A stretch of DNA of 64,000 nucleotides from Pseudoalteromonas luteoviolacea (GCF_018100925.1 NZ_JAGJEH010000002.1:372001-436000); one strand, 5' to 3'. Positions 9,159-18,370 are shown, counted from the first letter of the stretch. Translations and numbers: made by a program. Notes: generated by a model from the letters alone, not told the origin.

Positions 9159-9605
9159 ATGCGAAAACTACTGCCACCGCACTTATATCTTATTACTCTA
9201 GCAGCGATGGGAATGACCAGCTGGTTGTTTTCTTCTGCGCCTTTAGTATCTTATCCATACAATTTAATTGGCTTACCTATTGCTGTTTTAGGCATTGTAT
9301 TGTCCAGCCTAGCGAAAAAAACCTTTTCTCAGTTGAAGGCGAATGTACTGACTTTTAACGAACCAAACCAGCTTGTCACACACGGCGCATTTCAATACTC
9401 TAGAAACCCTATGTATTTAGGGTTTGCAGTATCTTTGCTGGGTTTTAATATTTTGATGGGAGCCAGTTTATTATTGCAGCTCCCATTACTTTTATTTGTT
9501 GTGATCACAGATTGTTGGTATATCCGCTTTGAGGAGCATGCTATGCATAAGAAGTTTGATAAAGAGTACGTACTATACTGCGCTCAAGTAAGGCGTTGGC
9601 TGTAA
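9159..9605 (+). CDS. Isoprenylcysteine carboxyl methyltransferase-like membrane protein
   Basis: A 148-residue integral membrane protein with about four transmembrane segments. The conserved C-terminal block, GAFQYSRNPMYLGF followed by a hydrophobic hairpin and then FEEHAMHKKFDKEYVLYC, is the signature of the ICMT/PEMT methyltransferase family (RNPMY and E-E-x-x-L/M motifs, SAM binding). The bacterial members methylate unknown lipids or proteins. AGGAAGC precedes the ATG. It lies 60 bases past the Crp-like gene and 64 before the RimL-like gene. Confidence 0.85.
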   Translation: MRKLLPPHLYLITLAAMGMTSWLFSSAPLVSYPYNLIGLPIAVLGIVLSSLAKKTFSQLKANVLTFNEPNQLVTHGAFQYSRNPMYLGFAVSLLGFNILMGASLLLQLPLLLFVVITDCWYIRFEEHAMHKKFDKEYVLYCAQVRRWL

Positions 9606-9669
9606 AAATATAATCGGAAATTATGAGGGAGTAGGGTGGTCACTGTGAAGTGACAGCTCAATAAGGGTA

Positions 9670-10194
9670 ATGAAGCACGTAGTAACATTGAGAAAATTAA
9701 AAAAGACAGACCAAATATACTTGGTACGCCACCTGAATGACGCACAGGTGATACAATATTTATCAGATAGGATCCCGCAACCTTATACGCAGCAAGACGC
9801 TAGCTGGTGGTTGGAAGTAGGGTGCGAGCAAAATGCAATAAACCGGGCAATAGAGGTTGATGGCCAGTTCTGTGGCGTAATTGGGGTGTATCTTCCTGAA
9901 GGTGATATGCTGCGAGCTAGTGCAGAGATTGGATATTGGGTTGGCCATGAATTCTGGGGAATGGGGATAGCAACACAGGCGGTAGTGATGTTTTCAACCA
10001 TAGTATTTAACGAATCGGACGTAGTTGAATTAAGTAATCCCGTTTCTGCCCCTAACAAAGCATCCATCCGCGTTATGGAAAAAGCGGGGTTTAAGTTAAA
10101 GCAGGTGAGCAAGAAAACGGCCAAACATCAGCAGTGCTTTTTTGATGAGCATGTGTATTCGCTCAACCGCTCTGCTTTCCTCGGAACAGTCTGA
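9670..10194 (+). CDS. GNAT N-acetyltransferase, RimJ/RimL type
   Basis: Protein of 174 residues. The N-terminal TLRKLKKTDQIYLVRHLND stretch, the EIGYWVGHEFWGMGIATQA core (motif A, acetyl-CoA binding) and NKASIRVMEKAGF near residue 135 identify the RimJ/RimL branch, whose members acetylate protein N-termini or small amines. The specific substrate cannot be predicted. It is the last gene of the same-strand run starting at 8041 and is followed by a bidirectional terminator. Confidence 0.85.
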   Translation: MKHVVTLRKLKKTDQIYLVRHLNDAQVIQYLSDRIPQPYTQQDASWWLEVGCEQNAINRAIEVDGQFCGVIGVYLPEGDMLRASAEIGYWVGHEFWGMGIATQAVVMFSTIVFNESDVVELSNPVSAPNKASIRVMEKAGFKLKQVSKKTAKHQQCFFDEHVYSLNRSAFLGTV

Positions 10195-10206
10195 AAGGAG
10201 TGAACA

Positions 10207-10234
10207 AAGCGACCTTGAGCTCAACAGGTCGCTT
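10207..10234. terminator. Bidirectional hairpin terminator
   Basis: AAGCGACCT and AGGTCGCTT form a perfect 9-bp stem. The plus-strand side continues GTTTATT, and the minus-strand side has TTTGTT. It sits between the convergent RimL-like gene and the RiPP-like precursor gene. Confidence 0.7.
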
Positions 10235-10259
10235 GTTTATTACTTAATTGATCATCGCA

Positions 10260-10427
10260 CTATTGCGGTATACAAGCTTGCGGATGAGTACATGCCCAAA
10301 TAGAGCGACATGCAGCGCGTGTTTCTACTTGAGGCTTTCCGCCAGCAACATTAGGTGTAAGGTCTTTGTCCAAAGGACGGTTATTAGAAAGGTTTTTTAA
10401 TGCGTTTTTTTTCATTGTTAATTTCAT
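10260..10427 (-). CDS. Short RiPP (lanthipeptide-like) precursor peptide
   Basis: A 55-codon frame with a good ribosome site (CAAGGAG, then six bases, then ATG). The product starts MKLTMKKNALKNLSNN, a basic leader, then has LTPNVAGG at residues 23-30, which looks like a double-glycine processing site. The 25-residue tail carries three cysteines (40, 46, 52) together with Ser and Thr residues. The leader (K-L-x-x-KK...NLS...TPxVAxG) matches in layout the 62-residue peptide at 54.0 kb and resembles leaders annotated as class I lanthipeptide in Pseudoalteromonas-like bacteria. No LanB, LanC, radical SAM or peptidase exporter lies nearby, so it is an orphan precursor in this window. The opposite-strand frame here is a shadow. 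Confidence 0.7.
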   Translation of the reverse strand: MKLTMKKNALKNLSNNRPLDKDLTPNVAGGKPQVETRAACRSIWACTHPQACIPQ

Positions 10428-10815
10428 TTGTATCTCCTTGATTTGTACTAAATTGTACCTTTACAAAGCTAACGAATACTTAAGCTTGATTCAATGCAAA
10501 TACATGAACTGTTACATTCATTGGGTATTTGGGGAGCGAATAATCTATTTGAAGTCATCTGTAAAAATATGTGTATTTGCTGATTTTTTTATGGACGCTC
10601 TTAATGAATTGTTTTATATACTTTCTTTTTATTGAACAATTGATTGTATTGATTAGCGGCAATTGATGAGAAGTTATTTTCCTAATTGTTACAGTTTATT
10701 TCCATATAGGCATAATTGAAATATTTCATCCGACTGACACGATATAGCGCTCGTGATACAATCGCCCGTCAAATTTATTGGTAGTATTTCTGCCGTTTGT
10801 AGAGAGTTAAATAGT
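10428..10815. other. Divergent intergenic region
   Basis: AT-rich spacer between the minus-strand RiPP precursor and the plus-strand RNA methyltransferase. It should hold the promoter of the precursor. No named motif was found; the open frame running through it on the plus strand begins inside the precursor gene and has no ribosome site or recognisable domain. Confidence 0.45.
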
Positions 10816-11319
10816 ATGAGTGAGTCGTTTGCAGCGATTGGATTAGTAAACCCTAAATCGCCTACCAATGTTGGAGGAGTGCTGCGTGCCGCAGGGTGTT
10901 ATGATGCAAATGCTGTATATTTTAATGGTAACCGATACGCAAAAGCTGCCAAGTACCATACGGATACGAAAAATATTGCCGACAATATCCCAATCCAACA
11001 AGTAGACGATCTTACAAGCTTAAAAATAGCAGGCAGAGCACTTGTGTGTGTCGAGCTAGTTGAAGGCGCGACGCCATTACCTCAATTTATCCACCCTGAA
11101 AACGCGCTTTATGTATTCGGCCCTGAGGATGGCAGCTTGCCACAAAATATTGTTGATGCAGCAGATGCAGTCGTTTATGTACCTACAACGGGGTGTATGA
11201 ATTTGGCAGCAACTGTTAATGTCTTGTTGTATGATCGTATGGCGAAGCGCTCGACAAACTTTGATAAAAACCAGATTTTAGCAAGCCGAGATACCAATAA
11301 CCGCCTAACGGTAGGGTAA
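10816..11319 (+). CDS. SpoU/TrmH-family RNA 2'-O-methyltransferase
   Basis: Protein of 167 residues from the ATG at 10816. The three SPOUT motifs are visible: NPKSPTNVGGVLRAAGCY (motif 1, conserved N and R), LYVFGPEDGSLP (motif 2) and LAATVNVLLYDR (motif 3), which together form the trefoil knot binding SAM. It has no N-terminal RNA-binding extension, so it is a minimal TrmL/YibK-size enzyme, probably acting as a dimer on tRNA or rRNA. The in-frame upstream start at 10753 would add 21 residues before the conserved region without improving the match. Confidence 0.88.
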   Translation: MSESFAAIGLVNPKSPTNVGGVLRAAGCYDANAVYFNGNRYAKAAKYHTDTKNIADNIPIQQVDDLTSLKIAGRALVCVELVEGATPLPQFIHPENALYVFGPEDGSLPQNIVDAADAVVYVPTTGCMNLAATVNVLLYDRMAKRSTNFDKNQILASRDTNNRLTVG

Positions 11320-11404
11320 TTCCGAATGTGAAGGGCGTTATTGAGCAGATAAATTGAGTGTCGTATGTTTGTTTGCTGCAATGATAGTTAATAGGCAGCA
11401 GTAA

Positions 11405-11426
11405 AAGCCGCGCAATGACGCGGCTT
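11405..11426 (-). terminator. Hairpin terminator of katG
   Basis: AAGCCGCG and CGCGGCTT form a perfect 8-bp stem; on the minus strand TTTTAC follows. It lies 8 bases past the katG stop and may also stop transcription coming from the RNA methyltransferase side. Confidence 0.8.
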
Positions 11427-11434
11427 GTGTATAT

Positions 11435-13648
11435 TTATCCGAGGTCAAACCTGTCTAAGCGCATAACTTTAACCCAAACTTTGACAAAGTCATTGGCGAA
11501 TTTTTGTTTGGCATCGTCAGATGCGTATACCTCAGCGATGGCTCTTAATTCAGAGTTAGAACCAAAAATTAAATCAACAGAACTCGCCTGCCATTGTTGC
11601 TTACCCGTTTTTCTATCAAAACCCAGATAAATCCCCGGTTGTGATTTAGATTTCTGCCACTTGGTACGCATATCTAACAAGTTTACGAAAAATGCATTGT
11701 CTAAGCTGCCAGGGGTGGCGGTAAGCACACCTGTTTTAGAGTTGTCGGTGTTTGTTTCAAGTACACGCATGCCACCTAAAAGTACAGTCATCTCCGGGAC
11801 TGACAAACCTAGCATATTGGCTTTATCGACGAGCATTTTTGTTGGCGACATATATGCATCGCTGTGATAGTAGTTCCTGAATGCATCGGCTTTTGGCTCT
11901 AAATAATTGAACGACTCTATGTCTGTTTGGCGCTGTGTTGCATCGGTTCTGCCGGGAATAAATGGCACGGATACAGACAGCCCCGCTTTGTTAAGTGCAT
12001 TTTCAAGCCCAGTCGCGCCAGCAAGGACAATCACATCAGCTAGAGAGACTTGGCGGCTTACACGTTTGTTAAATTGAGTTTTGACTTGCTTTAATTTTGC
12101 GAGCACCTTTTTCAGTTGTAGAGGGTTGTTGACGGCCCAGTGATTTTGTGGCGCAAGTTGGATCCGTGCGCCATTAGCTCCGCCTCGCATATCTGTTATT
12201 CGATGGCTCGACGCTGCTGCCCAAGCGGTTTCTATTAGATCCGAGTTGGGTAATCCGGTTCGTTTGATGGCGGTTTTCAAGGCCTCAATATCTTTTGGCG
12301 TGATAATGTCTCCTTCATGAGGGGGGATTGGGTCTTGCCACGTAAGAGCAACTTGAGGAATTTCGCTGCCCAAATAGCGAGCTCTTGGTCCCATATCTCG
12401 GTGTGTGAGCTTAAACCACGCCTTAGCAAAGGCCAGTTCATACTCTTTAGGATCAGTACGGAATTTTTCGATAATTTGACGAAATGCAGGATCTTCTTTC
12501 AAGGCGAGATCTGTGGTAAACATTATCGGTGCGCTGCGTTTATTTTTGATATGTGCATCAGGTACTAGGTTGGCAGCTGCTGGGTTGTCAGGGATCCACT
12601 GAATTGCACCAGCAGGGCTGGTTGTTTGCACCCAGTTAAAATTCATGAGGTTGTCCAAATAATTGGTTGACCACTGTGTAGGAGTGACTGTCCATGCACC
12701 TTCAAAGCCGCTGGTACTGGTATCAGCACCTTTACCGGAACCACATTTATTTTTCCAACCGAACCCTTGTTGCTCTGTTGGGGCGGCGGCCGGCTCTTTA
12801 CCAATACAATCGTTAGGTTTTTTGGCCCCATGGGCCTTGCCAAAGGTATGGCCTCCGGCAATCAATGCGACAATCTCTTCATCGTTCATCGCCATGCGGC
12901 CAAACGATAGACGAATATCTGCGGCAGCTAACAGAGGGTCGGGTTTGCCATGTGGGCCTTGTGGATTCACGTAAATCAACCCCATTTCGACGGCTGCCAG
13001 TGGACCTTTGAGTTTGCCTTTTTTGTCGCGCCGCTCATCCACTAAGAACGTGGTTTCTGGACCCCAGTAAACTAGATCAGGTTCCCAATCATCGCTTCGT
13101 CCGCCAGCAAACCCGATAGTTTTAAAACCCATAGATTCGAGCGCAACATTACCGGACAGGACCATTAAATCAGCCCATGAAAGCTGTTTTCCATACTTTT
13201 GTTTAACAGGCCAGAGTAAGCGCCTTGCTTTGTCTAAGTTGGCATTATCAGGCCAACTATTAAGTGGGTTAAAACGTTGCTGTCCGCCAGCAGCTCCGCC
13301 ACGACCATCATGCACGCGGTACACACCAGCACTGTGCCAAGCCATACGGATCATTAAAGGGCCATAGTGTCCCCAGTCTGCTGGCCACCAATCTTGCGAG
13401 TCAGTTAGGGTTGCTTTGATATCGGCTTTCACCTGCGTTAGGTCGAGCTTGATAAATTCCTTTCTGTAATCATAGTTTGCACCATACGGGTTGGATTTGA
13501 TGCCATGTTGTCGAAGTGGGCTGAGGTCCAACTGCTCAGGCCACCAGAACTGATTTGTTTTTATTTGAGTTGCAGCAGAGGAGGCGGTGGCTGTGTTTGC
13601 AATTGCCATCGCGATACCTGTTGCAAGTGTGATCAATTGAGTACGCAT
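11435..13648 (-). CDS. katG: Catalase-peroxidase KatG, exported form
   Basis: A complete 737-residue catalase-peroxidase that breaks down hydrogen peroxide with heme b. Distal-site residues R101, W104 and H105 sit in [20 protein letters not shown]. The catalytic Trp-Tyr-Met adduct can be formed by W104, Y226 ([14 protein letters not shown]) and M252. The proximal heme ligand is H267 in [11 protein letters not shown]. The N-terminus is a signal peptide (about residues 1-23, ATAS), so this enzyme is probably periplasmic, unlike the cytoplasmic E. coli KatG. It is divergent from oxyR with about 300 bases between them, the usual arrangement for peroxide-induced katG. Confidence 0.97.
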   Translation of the reverse strand: MRTQLITLATGIAMAIANTATASSAATQIKTNQFWWPEQLDLSPLRQHGIKSNPYGANYDYRKEFIKLDLTQVKADIKATLTDSQDWWPADWGHYGPLMIRMAWHSAGVYRVHDGRGGAAGGQQRFNPLNSWPDNANLDKARRLLWPVKQKYGKQLSWADLMVLSGNVALESMGFKTIGFAGGRSDDWEPDLVYWGPETTFLVDERRDKKGKLKGPLAAVEMGLIYVNPQGPHGKPDPLLAAADIRLSFGRMAMNDEEIVALIAGGHTFGKAHGAKKPNDCIGKEPAAAPTEQQGFGWKNKCGSGKGADTSTSGFEGAWTVTPTQWSTNYLDNLMNFNWVQTTSPAGAIQWIPDNPAAANLVPDAHIKNKRSAPIMFTTDLALKEDPAFRQIIEKFRTDPKEYELAFAKAWFKLTHRDMGPRARYLGSEIPQVALTWQDPIPPHEGDIITPKDIEALKTAIKRTGLPNSDLIETAWAAASSHRITDMRGGANGARIQLAPQNHWAVNNPLQLKKVLAKLKQVKTQFNKRVSRQVSLADVIVLAGATGLENALNKAGLSVSVPFIPGRTDATQRQTDIESFNYLEPKADAFRNYYHSDAYMSPTKMLVDKANMLGLSVPEMTVLLGGMRVLETNTDNSKTGVLTATPGSLDNAFFVNLLDMRTKWQKSKSQPGIYLGFDRKTGKQQWQASSVDLIFGSNSELRAIAEVYASDDAKQKFANDFVKVWVKVMRLDRFDLG

Positions 13649-13899
13649 AAATTAAGCTCCAAAAGGGTTATTTAGACCCGCCAAACGGTTCTAAGTGGTG
13701 ACCTTTTAGAGCCTAAGTGGACAGCTAACAATTGAAAAATTGAATAACTTAAAGATAGTTATCAGTTTTTTAGAATGTTTAAAGAGTGTTCAATAGAATG
13801 TATTTATCTCTTTGAATCTTATGATTTTATTTTTTATACATCGTTTTGTCTTTATAGTTTTGATTGAAAAGTGTTCATTTTGGCGGGTGCATATATGAA

Positions 13900-13933
13900 T
13901 TTATTGATTAAACTAGTCAAAATAATCAATAAA
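13900..13933. promoter_or_regulatory. Inverted repeat in the katG-oxyR intergenic region, probable regulator site
   Basis: TTTATTGATT and AATCAATAAA form perfect 10-bp arms around a 14-base spacer, ending 13 bases before the oxyR start codon. LysR-type regulators bind such dyads and often repress their own gene while activating the divergent one. It does not match the classical ATAG-N7-CTAT OxyR site well, so its binding protein is inferred from position. Confidence 0.55.
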
Positions 13934-13946
13934 AAAGAACGTAATA

Positions 13947-14867
13947 ATGGTTTCTATAAAACAAATTGTCTATGCACTGGCTGTTGAGAAAACACTGCAT
14001 TTTAAAAAAGCAGCTGATGCATGCCACGTTTCACAGTCTACGCTCAGTACTGCGATCCATGAACTGGAAAAACAATTGGGCACAGTGATTTTTGAGCGCA
14101 ATAATAAACATGTTTTCGTGACACAGCAGGGGCAACTGCTCTTAGATAAAGCGCGTAAAATAAAGCTCGAAGTAGACGAGTTTATGATGTTATCGCAATT
14201 GAATAATTCACCGTTGTCTCGGTCCATGAAAATAGGTGTGATCCCAACAATTGGACCTTTTTTACTACCAAAAGTCCTCCCAGAAGTTCGGCGACAATAC
14301 CCTGAATTTAAGTTGAAAATCATAGAAGAACAGTCCCATGTATTAACTGATATGTTACGTCAGGGTGAGTTGGATGCGGCTATTCTCGCTTTGCCATACC
14401 AGATTGACGGGTTAATGGCTTTTAACTTTTGGCAAGAAGATTTTTATTGGGTGAGCCACAAAGATGAAAGTGGCGCAAGGCTGCAAGAGATCACCAGTGA
14501 GCAATTCGATATCGCAAAATTGATGTTGCTCAAAGATGGGCACTGTTTAAAAGACCATGCGTTGAGCGCGTGCAATTTACCGCAAGATCAGAAAGATACC
14601 TCATTTGATAGTACAAGCTTACATACGCTCATTCAGATGGTTGCAGGCAAGATTGGCACGACTTTAGTGCCTCAAATGGCACTAGACCAGCTAGTCAAAG
14701 GAGAGTCAGAGCTAGTTGCACTGCATCTCAATGAGCCTGGGCCACATCGCACGATTGCGATGGTTGTGAGGCCTAACTATGTTCGAACAAACGATATCAC
14801 GATACTTCAAAAGCTGTTTGAAAAGGAACTTAGCAAGCATTGTGTAATGAGCTATTGCGGTATATAA
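13947..14867 (+). CDS. oxyR: OxyR, LysR-type hydrogen peroxide sensor
   Basis: LysR-type protein of 306 residues. The helix-turn-helix covers about residues 15-45 (HFKKAADACHVSQSTLSTAI). The regulatory domain keeps the OxyR redox switch: C200 and C209 in GHCLKDHALSAC, the same eight-residue separation as C199 and C208 of E. coli OxyR, which form a disulfide on peroxide exposure. Divergent katG is the expected target. No strong Shine-Dalgarno precedes the ATG; only AAAAAAGAA is visible. The pair forms a self-contained peroxide response unit. Confidence 0.95.
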   Translation: MVSIKQIVYALAVEKTLHFKKAADACHVSQSTLSTAIHELEKQLGTVIFERNNKHVFVTQQGQLLLDKARKIKLEVDEFMMLSQLNNSPLSRSMKIGVIPTIGPFLLPKVLPEVRRQYPEFKLKIIEEQSHVLTDMLRQGELDAAILALPYQIDGLMAFNFWQEDFYWVSHKDESGARLQEITSEQFDIAKLMLLKDGHCLKDHALSACNLPQDQKDTSFDSTSLHTLIQMVAGKIGTTLVPQMALDQLVKGESELVALHLNEPGPHRTIAMVVRPNYVRTNDITILQKLFEKELSKHCVMSYCGI

Positions 14868-15079
14868 AACCTGTTGTTTAGGCTTCGTTTTAGTCGTTGC
14901 CCCCGAATTTGTGTGATGCGCTGATGAAATGATTCTTGTTGTGTACTAACTGGTTGTTACGCATTTAGCTTATTGGTAACGCCTAGCTACATCAAAGTAT
15001 GGAAAAGTAACACTCAATAACAACTCGCTTGGATTGTTGCCAATATACTCTGACTCAAAGCCTATTGGAGGAGAGTATA

Positions 15080-15796
15080 GTGAAGTTAATCAACAGTTTA
15101 GTACTATCAATTGCAGTATCGGTTTTAGCCGGGTGTAGTAATGATGATACCTACACCGCCGATGTAAGTGCGATCAATTTGGTCAATAGTGAAATCGATG
15201 TTTATTGGCAGTTTGATAAAGAGCGAGATGAAATGTCTTTATCTAATGGCAATGGAATGTTGTTTGGCGATAAGTCGGCTGAAAAGCTCTTAATCCAGGA
15301 TAATACGGATGGAGACGTGTTTTCATTTTATGCAGTCAAAGGTAATTCAAAAGAGACTGCGATTGAATCTACGCGGTTCCGTTTTTCTAAACATGGTGAC
15401 TATGTTGTATACAGCTATGGTCGCTTGGATAACGACTCGGCACAGGCTGCGCAGTTAGATGCAGTTAAAATCTATGATGGAGAAATAGCGACGAGTAAAT
15501 ACCGCGTCATTGTTGTTCATACTTATGTGGCTGATATGGGCAAGGTTGATGTGTATATGGGAGACCAAAAACTCGTGGAAGATCTGGAGTATGGCGAGGC
15601 AACCGAGTTTGTAGATTTATCGATTGATTTAAATGAATTGATTGTCGTCAAAGCAGGCCAAGGTGCAAACACTGCTACACCAATAGCCAAAATAAGACTG
15701 TCTCCACAAGCTGGAGATATTCATTTAGCTTATATTACAACGACTTCTGAGAATGAAGGTAATATTAAATCGTTCAACGTAACCCCTGCAAAATAG
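15080..15796 (+). CDS. Lipoprotein, possibly DUF4397-like
   Basis: A 238-residue lipoprotein with a lipobox LAGC at about residues 18-21 after a short hydrophobic signal. The GTG at 15080 is preceded by GGAGGAG at good spacing, which decides the start over the upstream ATG at 15029. The mature part contains VDVYMGDQKLVEDLEYGEATEFVDL-type beta repeats reminiscent of DUF4397 domains (VDVYxxG), a weak similarity. The residue after the lipid cysteine is Ser, so outer-membrane localisation is likely. A terminator follows. Function unknown. Confidence 0.75.
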   Translation: MKLINSLVLSIAVSVLAGCSNDDTYTADVSAINLVNSEIDVYWQFDKERDEMSLSNGNGMLFGDKSAEKLLIQDNTDGDVFSFYAVKGNSKETAIESTRFRFSKHGDYVVYSYGRLDNDSAQAAQLDAVKIYDGEIATSKYRVIVVHTYVADMGKVDVYMGDQKLVEDLEYGEATEFVDLSIDLNELIVVKAGQGANTATPIAKIRLSPQAGDIHLAYITTTSENEGNIKSFNVTPAK

Positions 15797-15846
15797 CACT
15801 ATCGCCTGCGTCTCGATACCCCGCACTTCAAAAGTGATTACCTAAC

Positions 15847-15869
15847 AAAGCGGCTTGTGCCGCTTTTTT
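15847..15869 (+). terminator. Rho-independent terminator of the lipoprotein gene
   Basis: AAAGCGGC, loop TTGT, GCCGCTTT, followed by further T residues. Confidence 0.88.
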
Positions 15870-16009
15870 GCGCACCTTTAGATTAAATTCTCAAAAATAG
15901 AATGTTTAACTCTAATATGGCTAATTTCATTCCTAAAAAAAGATAGTAAACTTGTTTGCAAGTAAGGCAGTTATGCCAGATGAAAAAATTTAAGCTTAGG
16001 AGCAATACA

Positions 16010-16429
16010 ATGAATTTAGTGAATATCATTTCAAACAACGATAGTTTATCCAATACCGCCAGCTTATTAGGTCGCATTGGTTTATCAGTCATATTTATCT
16101 TAGCTGGCCTGAACAAAATCCAATACTTTGATGGCAACGCACAGTATCTTGCATCAGGTGGTTTGCCTGAGTTTTTACTTCCACTGGTGATTGTGTTTGA
16201 GTTGATTGGTGGTTTATTTATTCTAGCTGGAGCGCTAACACAACTGACAGCTTTAGCCTTTGCTGGGTTTTGTGTAGTGAGCGCGTTGCTATTTCATAAT
16301 AATCTCGCCGATCAAATGCAGTTTTTTATGTTTTTTAAAAATATTGCAATGGCTGGTGGCTTTCTAGCCTTGGCATCTGCTGGTGCTGGTCGTTTTAGTG
16401 TCGATTATAAGTTAGCAAACGCTAAATGA
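16010..16429 (+). CDS. DoxX-family membrane protein
   Basis: A 139-residue protein with four predicted transmembrane segments. The block LLGRIGLSVIFILAGLNKI followed by YDGNAQY-like residues and LVIVFELIGGLFILAG matches DoxX. AGGAG seven bases before the ATG at 16010 supports this start. The next gene is a glutathionyl-hydroquinone reductase. The same pairing (DoxX-like YqjF beside YqjG) is known in E. coli, suggesting a shared role in quinone or thiol detoxification, although a hairpin lies between the two genes. Confidence 0.88.
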   Translation: MNLVNIISNNDSLSNTASLLGRIGLSVIFILAGLNKIQYFDGNAQYLASGGLPEFLLPLVIVFELIGGLFILAGALTQLTALAFAGFCVVSALLFHNNLADQMQFFMFFKNIAMAGGFLALASAGAGRFSVDYKLANAK

Positions 16430-16436
16430 TACGAGT

Positions 16437-16456
16437 AGGGCCAACTCAATGGCCCT
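16437..16456 (+). terminator. Hairpin between DoxX and hydroquinone reductase genes
   Basis: AGGGCCA, loop ACTCAA, TGGCCCT form a 7-bp stem 8 bases past the DoxX stop. No strong T-tract follows, so it may only attenuate transcription. Confidence 0.5.
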
Positions 16457-16565
16457 TCATACTTAAGGTTATATTGGTAATTTAAATTTGTGAACGTGGC
16501 ATAGTATTTTTAGCAATATATGTAGATTACCAGTGGGTGTTGAAGAGTATATTAGGAGCAAAGCA

Positions 16566-17540
16566 ATGGGTTTATTAGTAAACGGACAATGGCATGATAA
16601 ATGGTATGACACAAAATCAAGTAATGGGGAGTTTAAGCGTGAAGCTGCACAGCTACGAAACTGGATTACACCTGATGGTGAACCCGGTCTAAGTGGCGAA
16701 GGTGGTTTCATGGCGCAAAAGGGCCGATACCATTTGTACGTTTCGTTGGCATGTCCTTGGGCGCATCGAACGTTAATTTTTAGGACTATTAAGGGCCTAG
16801 AAGAGTATATAGACGTGTCTATAGTGAGTCCTGACATGCTTGAGAATGGCTGGACTTTTGATAAAGCTGCAAGCAGCACAGGCGACGCGCTATACGATAG
16901 TGAATTTATGCACCAGTTATACTCAAAAAACAAAGCGGATTACACTGGTCGAGTGACTGTGCCTGTTCTTTGGGATAAGTACCAACAGCGTATTGTCAGT
17001 AACGAATCCTCTGAAATTATCCGTATGTTTAATGACGCTTTCAATCATTTAACGGGCAATGCGCTAGACTTTTATCCTCAGCATCTGCGAAATTCAATTG
17101 ATGAGATAAACGCCTTCATTTACGAAAATATTAACAATGGCGTCTATCGTACAGGTTTTGCAACCAGTCAAGAAGCGTATGAACAAGCCTTCGGTCAGTT
17201 GTTCAATGCACTTGATAAAGTGGAGCATTTATTAAGTGAAAACCAGTACCTAGTCGGCGATACATTAACAGAAGCAGATTGGCGCTTATTTACGACATTA
17301 ATTCGTTTTGATACGGTTTATGTTGGCCATTTTAAGTGCAACAAGCGCACAATTGAGAGCTACCCGAACTTGTCGAACTATATTAGAGCGCTTTTTCAAT
17401 ATTCGGGTGTGGCTAAGACAGTCGATTTCTATCACATCAAGCGTCACTACTATTTTAGCCATACAATGATCAACCCAACACAAGTAGTACCACAGGGACC
17501 CGATATTGATTACAGTACTAGGCACAACAGAGCGTCATAG
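16566..17540 (+). CDS. Glutathionyl-hydroquinone reductase (YqjG/ECM4 type glutathione transferase)
   Basis: The 324-residue Xi-class glutathione transferase reduces glutathionyl-hydroquinones using glutathione, releasing hydroquinone and GSSG. Catalytic C63 lies in LACPWAHRTL, the same residue number as Cys63 of E. coli YqjG. The N-terminal GLLVNGQWHDKWYDT and the thioredoxin-fold/helical two-domain layout fit the family. The ATG at 16566 has AGGAGCAAAGCA before it, favouring it over the in-frame ATG at 16533. It follows a DoxX gene, the conserved partner. Confidence 0.95.
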   Translation: MGLLVNGQWHDKWYDTKSSNGEFKREAAQLRNWITPDGEPGLSGEGGFMAQKGRYHLYVSLACPWAHRTLIFRTIKGLEEYIDVSIVSPDMLENGWTFDKAASSTGDALYDSEFMHQLYSKNKADYTGRVTVPVLWDKYQQRIVSNESSEIIRMFNDAFNHLTGNALDFYPQHLRNSIDEINAFIYENINNGVYRTGFATSQEAYEQAFGQLFNALDKVEHLLSENQYLVGDTLTEADWRLFTTLIRFDTVYVGHFKCNKRTIESYPNLSNYIRALFQYSGVAKTVDFYHIKRHYYFSHTMINPTQVVPQGPDIDYSTRHNRAS

Positions 17541-17577
17541 CGCCGCTGTTGCTTCAGAAAGTTAGTGATGCAAAGCT

Positions 17578-17600
17578 AAGGGCCAGTTCAGGCCCTTTTA
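17578..17600. terminator. Hairpin terminator between convergent genes
   Basis: AAGGGCC, loop AGTTCA, GGCCCTT, followed on the plus strand by TTAATTGTT. It overlaps by three bases the stop of the convergent NTF2-like gene. Confidence 0.8.
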
Positions 17601-17990
17601 ATTGTTGATATCCTTTTGAGCTAACAAGGTTGACTGTGCCGATATAACTTGCCATTTATCGCCGTGTTTTGCCCAAACCCGAGAAAATGCAAAGTGACCA
17701 TCTGCATTTTGACCGCTATACGTGCCTGTAATAGAGGCGAACGCGTGTACAACACATGTTTCTTGTTGAGTTATTAAATCAAGGTTATATAAATCGATAG
17801 AGTTTATATTCAGTAAACCAGATCGATGTAAATCTAAATCATCATTTTTTGACAGCCTCTGTCCAAGGTGGTTGGTAAAAATGAGTTGGTCGCTCAATAA
17901 ACTGTCCAGAGCGGCGATGTCTGATTTTTGCATAGCTATTTTTAATGCCTCTTCAGCCTGCAATATGTGTTGTACTAGATTATTGCCCAT
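17598..17990 (-). CDS. NTF2-like (DUF4440/SnoaL-type) protein
   Basis: Protein of 130 residues. The helix AEEALKIAMQKSDIAALDSLLSD, then LIFTNHLGQRLSKNDDLDLHRSG, then three beta strands ending AKHGDKWQVISAQSTLL, is the typical DUF4440 layout of the NTF2-like cone fold. No catalytic residues are known for this group; members bind small hydrophobic ligands or act as uncharacterised enzymes. It is followed about 55 bases upstream by another minus-strand gene, so both could share a transcript. Confidence 0.8.
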   Translation of the reverse strand: MGNNLVQHILQAEEALKIAMQKSDIAALDSLLSDQLIFTNHLGQRLSKNDDLDLHRSGLLNINSIDLYNLDLITQQETCVVHAFASITGTYSGQNADGHFAFSRVWAKHGDKWQVISAQSTLLAQKDINN

Positions 17991-18046
17991 AATAAGCCTA
18001 CGTGTTTGCTGTAAATTTTACATGTTATGGTGAAGGGGGCGCATGG

Positions 18047-18349
18047 TTATTCTAGTCCCAGGGCGAGCAGAAAGATAAAAACTCCCACGAAATACATGCT
18101 ATTTATAATCTTAATATTGACCAAGCCGTCTACGTTTCCTTTCCATGACTCTTTAAGTGGCGTAAAGAGTATTTTCGGTTGCAGAGCGAAACCGAGCAAA
18201 AGCACAAAGGCCCCACAAGATTTGAGCATTTCAAGAGGTTGACTTGCAACGATGATAAAATCGTAAATTCCACTCAAGAGAATAATGAGAGCAAATACCA
18301 ACCATACTAATGATGCAACTTTTTCTTTAACTGCTAAATTTCTTATCAT
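18047..18349 (-). CDS. Small integral membrane protein of unknown function
   Basis: A 100-residue protein with three predicted transmembrane segments at about residues 12-33, 43-60 and 78-98, with a basic N-terminus (MIRNLAVKEK). I recognise no family. It is upstream of, and on the same strand as, the NTF2-like gene. An inverted repeat lies 22 bases before its start codon. Confidence 0.65.
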   Translation of the reverse strand: MIRNLAVKEKVASLVWLVFALIILLSGIYDFIIVASQPLEMLKSCGAFVLLLGFALQPKILFTPLKESWKGNVDGLVNIKIINSMYFVGVFIFLLALGLE

Positions 18350-18370
18350 ATGTCGCTCGCTAATATGCCG

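Noticed and set aside
10366..10635. 89-residue plus-strand frame
   Set aside because: It begins on the opposite strand of the RiPP precursor, starts with TTG without a ribosome site, and has no domain; it is a shadow frame.
12663..12974. 103-residue plus-strand frame inside katG
   Set aside because: It lies fully antisense within the well-supported katG gene and reads as the proline-rich shadow expected of that reading.
13649..13899. Classical OxyR site (ATAG-N7-CTAT repeats)
   Set aside because: Single half-site-like GATAGTTATC is present near 13756, but no properly spaced series was found by eye.
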